Position numbers and translations under genes: made by a program. Under the pieces are notes generated by a model. That model worked only from the letters and a program-made list of their open reading frames with translations, was not told the DNA's origin and did not search any database. Below, one piece after another: positions 22,156-30,294 of a stretch of DNA of 36,016 bases; within the stretch, counting starts at the first letter, position 1, and the number at the start of each line of letters is the position of its first letter. The stretch is taken from positions 156 to 36,171 of the forward strand of contig DEDT01000049.1 of assembly GCA_002350105.1 (NCBI GenBank), given 5' to 3'. This DNA comes from Selenomonadaceae bacterium UBA2897. GTDB lineage: Bacteria > Bacillota > Negativicutes > Selenomonadales > Selenomonadaceae.

Positions 22156-22170
22156 TGCTGAAATTTTAAC

Positions 22171-22380
22171 TCAGGCTTCAGCACCAACGGCCTCGTTCAG
22201 GCCCTTCATCAGCGCATCCACGTCGATGCCGTGTGCCATGGCACCCTGCTCGATGTTCTCGAAGTGGGCAGCAGCGCAGCCCAGGCAGCCCATGCCGGCG
22301 TTGATGAAGACGTCGACCGTGTCCGGGTACTTCTGGACAACTTCCATGATGCTCATATCTTTGGTAATAGCCGTAGCCAT
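22171..22380 (-). CDS. DUF1858 protein (hybrid-cluster-associated redox disulfide domain)
   Basis: This 69-residue minus-strand protein is a single DUF1858 domain. The N terminus (ITKDMSIMEVVQKYPDTVDV) is followed by the redox motif GMGCLGCAAAHFENIEQGA with a CxxC pair (Cys32, Cys35). The pattern matches the small family linked to the hybrid cluster (prismane) protein, suggested to act in disulfide or nitrosative-stress chemistry. The start at 22380 is fixed by AGGAGG at 22388-22393 on the minus strand; upstream in-frame codons lack a site. It has its own promoter (22437-22445) and a leader with a GGGGC/GCCCC hairpin (22410-22422). No hybrid cluster gene is in the window. Confidence 0.9.
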   Translation of the reverse strand: MATAITKDMSIMEVVQKYPDTVDVFINAGMGCLGCAAAHFENIEQGAMAHGIDVDALMKGLNEAVGAEA

Positions 22381-22436
22381 AATCTTACCTCCTGTGAAAA
22401 TACGGTGATGGGGCATCGCCCCGTTGCTTCAATGGC

Positions 22437-22445
22437 ATTATAGCA
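22437..22445 (-). promoter_or_regulatory. Extended -10 promoter of the DUF1858 gene
   Basis: On the minus strand TGCTATAAT reads from 22445 to 22437. The -35 region (GTGTCA at 17 bp) is poor, as is common with the TG extension. The transcript would start near 22430 and carry a small stem (22410-22422) before the ribosome site. Confidence 0.6.
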
Positions 22446-22556
22446 TAAAACTTTTCCTTTGACACGGTTTTTTCTCACAGAATTCGTGACACGGAGGGTG
22501 GTTTTTTAATTGGGCACGCGTTACAATAAAGAGAAGTGATGGAAGGAGGATTTTCG

Positions 22557-23372
22557 ATGGGTTTCATCGCCACCGAAATTGCGGGGGTACCTGTGTATAG
22601 CTACGGCCTGTTGCTGACGGGCATCATCATCGTCGGTCTGGCAGTGTCCTGGCTGAATCTGCGGCTGCATCATCAGCCCCTGGCACCGCTCGTCGATATG
22701 TTGCTCTGGGGCATCCCACTGGCGGCGATCTGCGGCCATGCGGGATATGTGCTGCACCATTTCGATGAGTATGCGGGCAATCTTCTGGGGGTGCTCTGGA
22801 TCTGGCAGGGAGGCATATCCTTTTATGGGGCTATGTTCGGCGGCCTGCTGGCCGTGTTCGGCGTGTGCCGCGTGCAGGGCAGGCCAACCTGGCGCTGGCT
22901 CGACCTGCTGGCACCTGGCATGGTGCTCATGCTGGCGCTCTACGAGTTCGGCATGTTCGACCTGCAGATGACGATGGGCCTGCCTTTGCCGCAGGATATC
23001 CCCAACGATCATGCGCTGGTCGAGTACGTGGAATTCAGCTACCGCCCCGTGGGCTTTCAGGATACGCAGTACTTCCAGCCCATCGCGCTCTACCAGTCAG
23101 GGCTTCAGCTGCTCGTATGCCTGCTGCTCATCGTGCTGACCCTTGTGCAGGCTATCTGGCGGCGTCCGCGTTGCAGCGGCTGCCTGTTCCTGCTGGGGAC
23201 GTGCCTCGTGGCGTTCATCCGCTGCGGCTGTGGTTTCTTCTATTTATCCAATGGTTCGCAGGGCTGGCTGCCGCTCGGACGGGCCCTGTCCGGTGGACTG
23301 GGTATCGTGCTGTTGGGCTGGTTGCTGCTGCGGCTGCGCCATAGCGGCCAGACGTATTACAGGGAGGTTTGA
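22557..23372 (+). CDS. Lgt-like membrane protein lacking key Lgt residues
   Basis: The 271-residue protein has about seven membrane segments and the order of parts seen in prolipoprotein diacylglyceryl transferase. These are the opening VPVYSYGLLL, the loop GGISFYGAMFGGLLAV (residues 85-100), LDLLAPGMVLMLAL (115-128), QPIALYQSGLQL (174-185) and LPLGRALS (238-245). In active Lgt the loop has His-Gly where this has Tyr90-Gly. The Lgt signature GRxGNF, expected near residue 129, is replaced by YEFGMFDLQ. It is therefore either an inactive or a repurposed family member. AAGGAGGA (22543-22550) fixes ATG 22557. It is followed 2 bases after its stop by a polysaccharide deacetylase, so a role in envelope modification is likely. 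The true lgt should be elsewhere. Confidence 0.75.
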   Translation: MGFIATEIAGVPVYSYGLLLTGIIIVGLAVSWLNLRLHHQPLAPLVDMLLWGIPLAAICGHAGYVLHHFDEYAGNLLGVLWIWQGGISFYGAMFGGLLAVFGVCRVQGRPTWRWLDLLAPGMVLMLALYEFGMFDLQMTMGLPLPQDIPNDHALVEYVEFSYRPVGFQDTQYFQPIALYQSGLQLLVCLLLIVLTLVQAIWRRPRCSGCLFLLGTCLVAFIRCGCGFFYLSNGSQGWLPLGRALSGGLGIVLLGWLLLRLRHSGQTYYREV

Positions 23373-23374
23373 GG

Positions 23375-24211
23375 ATGCGATTCCGGAGAGCAAAGTCAGA
23401 GCCGAAAATAGCCTGGTGGAAGAAAATCCTGCTCGTCGTGCTGCTGCTGGCGCTGCCTCTGCTGGCGGCCAGTCCGCGCCACATGACGGCGCGCATGGTG
23501 GCGGACAGCGAGAATGGTACGAAGGTTATGATACTGAACTACCACAAGATCGACGATATGAATATCTCGCTTTCCGTGCCGCCGGAGGATTTCGACAAGC
23601 AGATGAAGTATCTCTACGATCACGGCTATCATACGATTTCCCCCGACGATCTCTACAACAGTCTGGAGGGCAATGCGGAACTGCCAGAGAATCCGGTACT
23701 CATCACCTTCGATGATGGCTACCGTGACAACTATGAGAATGCCTACCCCATCCTGCAGAAGTACGGATTCAAGGGTACGATTTTCGTGATTACGAGCTTT
23801 CTCGGTGTCTATCCCAACTATATCACATGGGGTATGGCGCGCGAGATGGATGCCAACGGCATTTCCATCGAGTCGCATACCGTCGACCATAAATCCATGA
23901 CGGACCTCACGGACGAGCAGTTGCGCAGCGAGCTCGTGGACTCGAAGCGCAAGGCGGAGGAGGAACTGGGGCACGAAGTAGATTACATGGCCTACCCGAC
24001 AGGTACCTACAACCTGCACATTGCCCAGCTCGTCAAGGAGGCGGGCTACAAGGCCGCGTTCACGATCAAATACGGCAACGTGGACAAGGCCAGCAACATC
24101 TACGCGCTGGAGCGCGTACCCATTTTCCAGACGGAGCAGACGAACAAGGACTTCGTCGAACGCATCCGCTATATCCCGCTCTTCGAGCGTTTCGGCTGGG
24201 TCAAGAGCTGA
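23375..24211 (+). CDS. Membrane-anchored polysaccharide deacetylase (NodB/CE4 family)
   Basis: A 278-residue protein with a short basic N terminus and one membrane segment (about residues 18-34, KILLVVLLLALPLLAA). This leaves the catalytic domain in the periplasm. The NodB domain shows MILNYHKIDD, then LITFDDGYRDNYENAY with the catalytic Asp and metal-binding Asp. ESHTVDHKSM supplies the HxxxH metal ligands. Such enzymes remove acetyl groups from peptidoglycan or an exported N-acetylglucosamine polymer. The closer likeness is to the PgaB/IcaB-type phrases VPPEDFDKQMKYL and GTIFVIT. GGGAGG (23362-23367) serves ATG 23375, which is 2 bases after the Lgt-like stop. The two are therefore probably one unit, ended by the terminator at 24233. 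Confidence 0.9.
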   Translation: MRFRRAKSEPKIAWWKKILLVVLLLALPLLAASPRHMTARMVADSENGTKVMILNYHKIDDMNISLSVPPEDFDKQMKYLYDHGYHTISPDDLYNSLEGNAELPENPVLITFDDGYRDNYENAYPILQKYGFKGTIFVITSFLGVYPNYITWGMAREMDANGISIESHTVDHKSMTDLTDEQLRSELVDSKRKAEEELGHEVDYMAYPTGTYNLHIAQLVKEAGYKAAFTIKYGNVDKASNIYALERVPIFQTEQTNKDFVERIRYIPLFERFGWVKS

Positions 24212-24232
24212 GAGTTTGGCTTTTGCTGCTAC

Positions 24233-24263
24233 AGGCTGCCTGTGATGGCGGCCTTTTTGTTTT
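24233..24263 (+). terminator. Intrinsic terminator after the deacetylase gene
   Basis: AGGCTGCC (24233-24240) pairs with GGCGGCCT (24247-24254) with one G-U pair, 6-nt loop, followed by TTTTGTTTTG. Confidence 0.75.
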
Positions 24264-24327
24264 GCATAATTTCCATGTCGGATTTGCATAAATTTTATGT
24301 TTCTTAGCAAAAAGCCAGCGAAACGGC

Positions 24328-24356
24328 TTGCCAAAATAGGAAAATTTTGCTATAAA
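24328..24356 (+). promoter_or_regulatory. Promoter of the mraZ operon
   Basis: TTGCCA (24328-24333), a 17-bp spacer ending in TGC, and TATAAA (24351-24356). It lies immediately upstream of the MraZ boxes, so MraZ bound there would sit on the start site near 24363. Confidence 0.78.
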
Positions 24357-24367
24357 AGTAAGTAGCT

Positions 24368-24417
24368 AAAGTGGTGAATAGTGGGGAAAAGTGTCAGCAG
24401 GTGGCTGAAAGGTGGTG
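24368..24417 (+). promoter_or_regulatory. MraZ box: five 10-bp direct repeats
   Basis: Five consecutive decamers line up: AAAGTGGTGA, ATAGTGGGGA, AAAGTGTCAG, CAGGTGGCTG and AAAGGTGGTG, with GTG at a 10-bp step (24371, 24381, 24391, 24401; the last shifted by one). MraZ is known to bind GTGG/TGGG direct repeats in front of its own operon, so autoregulation is expected. Confidence 0.75.
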
Positions 24418-24424
24418 CGGTCGG

Positions 24425-24862
24425 ATGTTCATGGGCGAGTATGTACACGCGATTGATGTCAAGGGCCGCGTCATCCTGCCGGCGGATTTCCGCGCGGAGC
24501 TGGGCGTTTCCTTCATTATCACCAAAGGGCTCGACCGATGCTTGTTCCTCTATGCGCAGCCGGAATGGGAGGCGCTGGCCGCGAAACTGCGGCAGCTGCC
24601 GCTCGCCAAACCGGAGGCACGCGCGCTCGTGCGTTTCTTCTTTGCGGGAGCGCGTACGCTGGAGTGCGACAAGCAGGGGCGTTTTCTCGTGCCGGCCAAC
24701 CTGCGCAGCTACGCGAATATCCAGCTGCGGCAGGATGTGGTGCTGACGGGCGCGGATAACCGTATCGAGGTATGGAGCAAAGAGCAGTGGACACAGTACA
24801 CGGATGAGGTGGAGCCGGATGTCACGGCAATCGCCGCTTCGCTGGCTGAGCTGGGAATTTGA
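24425..24862 (+). CDS. mraZ: Transcriptional regulator MraZ
   Basis: MraZ is a DNA-binding ring protein with two SpoVT/AbrB-like repeats that controls the division and cell-wall cluster. The 145-residue product has both repeats: MFMGEYVHAIDVKGRVILPA at the start and ECDKQGRFLVPANLR in the second half. Both hold the DxKGRxxxP-type pattern. I start at ATG 24425 (AAAGGTGG at 24408-24415); a longer in-frame start at 24371 would run through the MraZ boxes. It begins the mraZ-rsmH-ftsL unit. Confidence 0.96.
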   Translation: MFMGEYVHAIDVKGRVILPADFRAELGVSFIITKGLDRCLFLYAQPEWEALAAKLRQLPLAKPEARALVRFFFAGARTLECDKQGRFLVPANLRSYANIQLRQDVVLTGADNRIEVWSKEQWTQYTDEVEPDVTAIAASLAELGI

Positions 24863-24874
24863 GGCGAGGGACAG

Positions 24875-25849
24875 ATGGCAGACTTTCATCATGTCAGCGT
24901 GATGCTGGAGGAGACAGTCAGGGGACTGGTGACAGACCCGGACGGCACCTACGTGGACTGTACGCTGGGCGGCGCAGGCCACTCGCACCGCATCGCCGAA
25001 ATGCTTACGCCGGCGGGGCGCATCATCGGTATCGATCAGGATGAGGAAGCGATTGCAGCGGCGCGCGAGCGTCTGCAGGATGTATCCTGCCGCGTTGATA
25101 TCGTGCACGATAATTTCCGCCATCTGGAGCAAATCCTGCAGGCACAGAATGCAACGCAAGTTGCAGGTGTCGTCTTTGATCTCGGCGTTTCATCCCATCA
25201 GATCGATACGCCGGAGCGGGGGTTTTCCTATATACAGGATGCACCCCTCGACATGCGCATGGACCCGGAAGCGGATTTTTCGGCCTGTGATGTGGTGAAT
25301 ACCTACAGTGAGGCCGACCTCAATCGCATCTTCCACGACTACGGTGAGGAGCGCTGGAGCAAGCGCATCGCGCAGTTCATCGTCAAGGCTCGGTCGGAGA
25401 AGCCCATCGGGACGACGGGCGAGCTCGTGAACATCATCTGCCAGGCTGTGCCCAAGGCAGTGCGCCGCGCGGAGAATGGTCATCCAGCTAAACGAATTTT
25501 TCAGGCAATTCGCATAGAAGTCAACGATGAACTCGGTATCCTGGCCGGGGCCTTCAGGACGGCGGTGCACCATCTGCAGCCGGGCGGTCGTATCGCGATC
25601 ATCACGTTCCATTCGCTGGAGGATCGCATCGCAAAGCAGACGCTGAAGGAGATGGCACGCGGCTGTATCTGCCCGCCGGAGCTGCCGGTGTGCGTTTGCC
25701 ACCATCATCCGGAGATTCGCCTGCTAGGCAAGCCCATTCAGGCGACAGCCGCAGAGCTCGACCATAATTCCCGCTCGCGCAGTGCGAAACTGCGCCTGGC
25801 GGAGAAGCTGCCACCCTATGAGGAAAACAGGGAAAGGAGGGAACCCTGA
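24875..25849 (+). CDS. rsmH: 16S rRNA (cytosine(1402)-N(4))-methyltransferase
   Basis: RsmH (MraW) methylates N4 of C1402 in the ribosomal P site using S-adenosylmethionine. The 324-residue protein has FHHVSVMLEETV at its start and the SAM loop YVDCTLGGAGHSHRI (residues 26-40). DLGVSSHQIDTPERGFSY and the C-terminal TFHSLEDRIAKQTLKE are also present. The length is standard. Its stop overlaps the ftsL start (TGATG), and it sits 12 bases after mraZ in the usual place. Confidence 0.97.
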   Translation: MADFHHVSVMLEETVRGLVTDPDGTYVDCTLGGAGHSHRIAEMLTPAGRIIGIDQDEEAIAAARERLQDVSCRVDIVHDNFRHLEQILQAQNATQVAGVVFDLGVSSHQIDTPERGFSYIQDAPLDMRMDPEADFSACDVVNTYSEADLNRIFHDYGEERWSKRIAQFIVKARSEKPIGTTGELVNIICQAVPKAVRRAENGHPAKRIFQAIRIEVNDELGILAGAFRTAVHHLQPGGRIAIITFHSLEDRIAKQTLKEMARGCICPPELPVCVCHHHPEIRLLGKPIQATAAELDHNSRSRSAKLRLAEKLPPYEENRERREP

Positions 25850-26214
25850 TGCTGGCCAGACAGGAACAAGAAGACTATGATGTCGCCCAGGAAGAGCGTC
25901 AGACGCTCAGAAAGGCCGCCAAGGGGCCCCTCTATAAGACGGTCGTGGATACAGGCCTGCGCAATCAGTTCCAAGTGCTCTTCGCCGTGGCGGCCGTGCT
26001 GGCCATGATTGTCACGATCCAGAGCGGCATCATCGCGAGTCGCGGCTACCAGCTCGTGAGCGTGCAGGAGCAGGCAGAGCAGCTGGAGGAAGCCAACAAA
26101 AGGCTCAACGTGGATATTGACAAGTTGAAGGCCCCCCAGCGCATCAAGAGTGTGGCGGCCGATAAGCTCGGCATGATCGTGCCGAACAAGATTTATTTTT
26201 CCCATGATAATTGA
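25849..26214 (+). CDS. ftsL: Cell-division protein FtsL-like
   Basis: A 121-residue protein with a charged cytoplasmic N terminus (about residues 1-40) and one membrane helix (about 42-64, FQVLFAVAAVLAMIVTIQSG). A short periplasmic leucine-zipper-like coil follows (SVQEQAEQLEEANKRLNVDI). The tail KSVAADKLGMIVPNKIYF is the usual end of FtsL/DivIC proteins. It would join FtsB and FtsQ at the septum. The family is poorly conserved, and the call rests on architecture plus position after rsmH. A terminator follows instead of the expected ftsI. Confidence 0.85.
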   Translation: MLARQEQEDYDVAQEERQTLRKAAKGPLYKTVVDTGLRNQFQVLFAVAAVLAMIVTIQSGIIASRGYQLVSVQEQAEQLEEANKRLNVDIDKLKAPQRIKSVAADKLGMIVPNKIYFSHDN

Positions 26215-26217
26215 TAC

Positions 26218-26257
26218 AGGAAAGGGAGCAGAGCTCTCTTTCCTTGTTTTGGTTTTT
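26218..26257 (+). terminator. Intrinsic terminator after ftsL
   Basis: AGGAAAGGGAG (26218-26228) pairs with CTCTCTTTCCT (26234-26244) with one G-U pair, 5-nt loop, followed by TGTTTTGGTTTTT. It splits mraZ-rsmH-ftsL from the mur genes at the spot where ftsI normally lies. A TATAAT at 26286-26291 may begin the mur unit, but I see no good -35 for it. Confidence 0.75.
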
Positions 26258-26300
26258 ACCCCTATAAAATTTGTGCCAGACAGAGTATAATAGGGGACGG

Positions 26301-26325
26301 CTTAAGGAAACGCTGATTCATTGAG
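26301..26325 (+). repeat. Interspersed short repeat, copy B
   Basis: CTTAAGGAAACGCTGATT followed by CATTGAG is the second copy of the element at 20749-20773, here in the 167-base gap between ftsL and murE, just after a TATAAT. Confidence 0.5.
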
Positions 26326-26381
26326 CTGGCGATTTAATCCGTGTTTCTTTACGAAAAAGCCGGAATTGAGGAGGCTGTATT

Positions 26382-27887
26382 TTGAAAACTCTCGCACAAT
26401 TGGCGGCCCTGGTAGAGGGCGCTGTCATCGTTGGCAATAAAGAACTGCCGGTAAAGGGCATTGAGCATGATTCCCGCAAAGTACAGGCGGGAACCCTTTT
26501 TGTGTGCATTCCCGGCGTGCATGTCGATGGACATAGCTTCATTCCAAAGGCTGTGGAAGCTGGTGCCACGGCCATCCTGACCACGCGCGATGATGTGGAA
26601 GTGCCTGCGGGCATTGCGGTGCTGCGTGTACCGGAGCTACAGGCGGCGCTCGATACGATCGTGCCGTATTTCTACGATTATCCAGGTCAGGCCATGCGCG
26701 TCATCGGCATCACGGGCACGAACGGCAAGACGACGACGAGCTACATCACGCGCAGTATTCTGCGCCATGCGGGCTATAAAGTGGGTCTCATCGGCACAAT
26801 TCAGATCATGATCGAGGATGAGGTCTACCCCATCCACAACACGACGCCTGATGTGGTCGAGCTGCAGAAGACGCTGGCTATGATGCGCGAAAAGGGTATG
26901 GACTACGTGGTCATGGAAGTCTCCAGTCATGCGCTGGACCAGGAGCGCGTCGCGGGCATCGAGTTCGATACGGCCGTGTTCACGAACCTCACGCAGGATC
27001 ATCTCGACTATCACAAGACGATGGAGAACTACATGCTCGCGAAGGCGAAGCTCTTCGATAAGGTGAGCCAGCCGGGTAAAAAGCAGGGCAAGACGGCTGT
27101 CGTGAACATTGACGATGCGGCGGGCAAGACGATGCTGGAGCATGCTAAATGCCAGCATATTGCCTATGCCATCGATAACGCGGCTGCCGACCTGCGCGCC
27201 ACGGACGTCAACGTGCTCGCCAGTGGGGCGCGGTTCACGCTGAATCATGCGTCCTTCGGTAAGATGCCGCTGGATTTGCATATCACGGGCATTTTCAATG
27301 TCTACAATGTCATGTCGGCCGTGGGCGCGGCGCTGGCGGAACATATCGACGCCAGGGTTATCGCGCAGGCACTCGCGGAGTTCACGGCCGTGCCGGGGCG
27401 CTTCGAGCTCGTCAAGGCAGGACAGAACTTCACGATTATCGTCGACTACGCGCATACGCCGGACGGCGTGCAGAACGTGCTGGAGACGGCGCGCAAGATC
27501 GCGAAGAAGCGCATCATCGCCGTATTTGGCTGCGGCGGTGACCGCGACAACACCAAGCGTCCGATTATGGGCCGTCTCGCGGGTCAGCTAGCCGACGTGG
27601 TCATCGCCACGTCGGACAACCCGCGCACGGAGGATCCGCAGCGTATCCTCGATATGGTCGAGGCCGGCGTTGAGGAGACCATCGGTGATAAGCACCACGA
27701 GAAAATCATCGATCGCCGTGAGGCCATCTGCCGTGCCGTCGAGCTCGCTGAGAAGGACGACATCGTGGCTATCCTCGGCAAGGGCCACGAGAACTACCAG
27801 ATTCTCAAGGACAAGACGATTCATTTCGATGATCGCGAGGAGGCCCGCGCTGCCGTGGCTGCCAAGCTCGCGAAGGAGGGGAAATAA
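26382..27887 (+). CDS. murE: UDP-MurNAc-tripeptide synthetase, meso-DAP type
   Basis: MurE adds the third residue to UDP-MurNAc-L-Ala-D-Glu in the cytoplasm. The 501-residue protein has the ATP loop GITGTNGKTTT (residues 109-119), HNTTPDVVELQ, and the carbamylated-Lys region LTQDHLDYHKTMENY. DNPRTEDP (Asp412-Asn-Pro-Arg) is the motif that selects meso-diaminopimelate over lysine, which fits a diderm cell wall. The start is TTG 26382 with GAGGAGG at 26368-26374. The last base of its TAA is the first of the murF start. Confidence 0.97.
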   Translation: MKTLAQLAALVEGAVIVGNKELPVKGIEHDSRKVQAGTLFVCIPGVHVDGHSFIPKAVEAGATAILTTRDDVEVPAGIAVLRVPELQAALDTIVPYFYDYPGQAMRVIGITGTNGKTTTSYITRSILRHAGYKVGLIGTIQIMIEDEVYPIHNTTPDVVELQKTLAMMREKGMDYVVMEVSSHALDQERVAGIEFDTAVFTNLTQDHLDYHKTMENYMLAKAKLFDKVSQPGKKQGKTAVVNIDDAAGKTMLEHAKCQHIAYAIDNAAADLRATDVNVLASGARFTLNHASFGKMPLDLHITGIFNVYNVMSAVGAALAEHIDARVIAQALAEFTAVPGRFELVKAGQNFTIIVDYAHTPDGVQNVLETARKIAKKRIIAVFGCGGDRDNTKRPIMGRLAGQLADVVIATSDNPRTEDPQRILDMVEAGVEETIGDKHHEKIIDRREAICRAVELAEKDDIVAILGKGHENYQILKDKTIHFDDREEARAAVAAKLAKEGK

Positions 27888-29266
27888 TGCCGTCATTCAG
27901 CGTACGCGACGTGCTCGTCGCCACGAAGCCGCAGGCAGCGAAAGCGACGCCTGCGATTACCTCCTTTACCGATGTGGTGACGGATACGCGCAAGATTCAG
28001 CCGGGGGTACTCTTCATTGCACTAAAGGGCGAGCGCTTCAACGGCGAGGACTTTGCCGCCGAGGCCGTGGCGAAGGGAGCGAAGGGGGTTATCGTCTCGG
28101 AGGCGTGCCCTGAGGAGAAGTACGCATCGGTAGAGAACGCCGATGTCTTCCGCGTACCCGATACGCTCAAGGCGTATCAGCAACTTGCGCACTATTGGCG
28201 CATGAAGTTCCATCTGCCGGTTATCGCCATCACGGGCTCGAACGGAAAGACGACAACGAAAGACCTCACGGCGGCGGTGCTCTCGGCACGCGGTCCCGTG
28301 CTGAAGACACAGGCGAATTTCAACAACGAAATCGGCTTGCCGCTCACGCTGCTGGGACTCAACAAGGAGCACAAGGCGGCGGTCGTGGAGATCGGCATGC
28401 GCGGCTTCCATCAGATCGAGGCTATGGCCCCCATCGCGGCGCCGAAGATCGGCATCGTGACGAACGTTGGCGAGACGCACATGGAGCTCTTAGGCTCGCT
28501 GGAGAATATCGCCAAGGCCAAGAGTGAGCTCGTCGAGGCCATCCCCTCGGGCGGCACGGTCATTCTGAACGCCGATAACAAGTACGTGGCGGGCATGCGT
28601 GGCAAGGCCGGTGAAGACGTCAGGGTCATCACGTTCGGCCTGGAGCAGCCTGCCGATGTCAAGGGTGGCGATATCCGTACCGCAGGCACGCAGACGACCT
28701 TTGCTGTGACCTATGCGGGCGAGACGCACGATTACACGATTGCGATGGTGGGCCGGCATAACGTCTACAATGCACTGGCGGCCATTGCCTGTGGCTTCGC
28801 GCTGAAGCTCACGCCGGAGGAAATCCAGCGCGGCCTGCAGAAACTCGAGGCGACGAAGATGCGCTTCGAGCTGCAAAAGGTCAAGGACTGGCAGGTCGTC
28901 AACGACGCCTACAATGCCAGCCCCATGTCCATGACGGCGGCCATCAGCACGCTTTCAGAGCTCGTCAAAGGACGCAAGATCGCGGTTATGGGCGATATGC
29001 TCGAGCTCGGCAGCGTGTCGGAAAAGGCACACTACCATGTCGGCGAAGAACTGGCGGAGAAGAAGTTCGCGGCGGTCGTGACGCTCGGCGAGATGGGCAG
29101 GCTCATCGCCCAGGGCGCGCGTGAACACGGTGTTGCGGCTGTCTACAGCTGTGACAGCCATGAGGCGGCCGCTGGGCAGCTGCACGCGATCCTGAAGCCG
29201 GGAGACACGCTGCTCTTCAAGGGCTCGCGCGGCATGCAGATGGAGAAGATCATCGACCTGCTCTGA
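27887..29266 (+). CDS. murF: UDP-MurNAc-tripeptide--D-alanyl-D-alanine ligase
   Basis: MurF adds the D-Ala-D-Ala dipeptide, completing the UDP-MurNAc-pentapeptide. The 459-residue protein shows the three Mur-ligase domains. The N-terminal uridine-binding part has TDTRKIQPGVLFIALKGERF. The ATP domain has AITGSNGKTTTKD (about residue 113), followed by NFNNEIGLPLTLL. The C-terminal domain has NDAYNASPMSM and VMGDMLELG. Its start overlaps the murE stop by one base. Its partner Ddl, which makes the dipeptide, is further down the same cluster. Confidence 0.97.
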   Translation: MPSFSVRDVLVATKPQAAKATPAITSFTDVVTDTRKIQPGVLFIALKGERFNGEDFAAEAVAKGAKGVIVSEACPEEKYASVENADVFRVPDTLKAYQQLAHYWRMKFHLPVIAITGSNGKTTTKDLTAAVLSARGPVLKTQANFNNEIGLPLTLLGLNKEHKAAVVEIGMRGFHQIEAMAPIAAPKIGIVTNVGETHMELLGSLENIAKAKSELVEAIPSGGTVILNADNKYVAGMRGKAGEDVRVITFGLEQPADVKGGDIRTAGTQTTFAVTYAGETHDYTIAMVGRHNVYNALAAIACGFALKLTPEEIQRGLQKLEATKMRFELQKVKDWQVVNDAYNASPMSMTAAISTLSELVKGRKIAVMGDMLELGSVSEKAHYHVGEELAEKKFAAVVTLGEMGRLIAQGAREHGVAAVYSCDSHEAAAGQLHAILKPGDTLLFKGSRGMQMEKIIDLL

Positions 29267-29312
29267 CAGGCTGCAGCTAAAATAGAGATAGAGAGACTAG
29301 GAGACGTTATTC

Positions 29313-30278
29313 GTGGAGTTATATCCTTTACTATTGTCAGCGGTTGTCGCAGCGGCCTGTGTGCTGCTGACCGGTCCGTTTTTCATCCCGCTGCTGCATA
29401 AGCTGAAGTTCGGTCAGAGCATCCGCGAGGAGGGGCCGAAGAGCCATCAGGCCAAGAGCGGCACGCCGACGATGGGCGGTGTCATGATCATCCTCGGCAT
29501 CACGGTGGCCACACTCGTGGCTGCACCGCTGACGCCGGAGGTGCTGCTGGCGCTTTTCATCATGCTAGGGCATTTCGTGCTCGGCTTCCTCGATGACTAC
29601 ATCAAGGTCGTGAAGAAGCGCAACCTCGGCCTCAAGGCGCGGCAGAAGCTGCTGGGCCAGATCATCATCGCCATCGTGACCATGATCGTCGGTACGCGCA
29701 TGCTGGGCATCGATACGACGGTATGGGTGCCTGTGCTCAATATGGATGTGAACATCGGCTGGGGTTACTACCTGCTCGTGCTCTTCGTACTCGTGGGGGG
29801 CTCGAACGCCGTGAACCTCACGGATGGCCTCGATGGCCTCGCCAGCGGCACTGTGGCCATCGCCTGCAGCTGCTATGCCGTCGTGTGCCTGCTGCTGCAG
29901 CCCGCACACGTGGGACTCGCCATCTTCAGCGTGGCCGTTGTGGGTGCCTGTCTCGGCTTCCTGCGCTTCAATGCGCATCCGGCAAAGGTATTCATGGGCG
30001 ATACGGGCTCGCTGGCACTCGGCGGTGCTTTTGCGGCTTTGGGTATCCTTACGCATACGGAGGTTCTGCTTGCCGTGATCGGCCTGATTTTCGTTTGCGA
30101 GGCGCTTTCCGTCATCATCCAGGTTATTTCCTTCCAGACGACGGGCAAGCGCGTATTCCGCATGAGCCCGATTCACCATCATTTCGAGCTGGGCGGCTGG
30201 TCTGAATGGAAGGTCGTCACGGTGTTCTGGGCCGTGGGCCTGCTGGCCGGTGTCGCCGGCCTTTCCATGCTGCCGTAA
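29313..30278 (+). CDS. mraY: Phospho-MurNAc-pentapeptide-transferase
   Basis: MraY transfers phospho-MurNAc-pentapeptide to undecaprenyl phosphate in the inner membrane to make lipid I. The 321-residue protein has about ten membrane helices. Conserved loops are SHQAKSGTPTMGGVM, FLDDYIKVVKKRNLGL with the Asp pair, NAVNLTDGLDGLASG, FMGDTGSLALGG and RMSPIHHHFEL. The start codon is GTG 29313 with AGGAGA at 29299-29304. It uses the C55 lipid whose synthase, UppS, is encoded at 3050. Confidence 0.97.
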   Translation: MELYPLLLSAVVAAACVLLTGPFFIPLLHKLKFGQSIREEGPKSHQAKSGTPTMGGVMIILGITVATLVAAPLTPEVLLALFIMLGHFVLGFLDDYIKVVKKRNLGLKARQKLLGQIIIAIVTMIVGTRMLGIDTTVWVPVLNMDVNIGWGYYLLVLFVLVGGSNAVNLTDGLDGLASGTVAIACSCYAVVCLLLQPAHVGLAIFSVAVVGACLGFLRFNAHPAKVFMGDTGSLALGGAFAALGILTHTEVLLAVIGLIFVCEALSVIIQVISFQTTGKRVFRMSPIHHHFELGGWSEWKVVTVFWAVGLLAGVAGLSMLP

Positions 30279-30294
30279 AGGGAGGTTGTCAGTC

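Noticed and set aside
22557..23372. Plain call of this gene as functional lgt
   Set aside because: The conserved His and the GRxGNF signature are missing, so only Lgt-like is supported.
24371..24424. Longer mraZ start at 24371
   Set aside because: It would translate the MraZ boxes and departs from the conserved MFMGEY start.
26258..26300. Full promoter for murE at the TATAAT 26286-26291
   Set aside because: No acceptable -35 hexamer or TG extension is present at the right distance; kept only as a possible -10.
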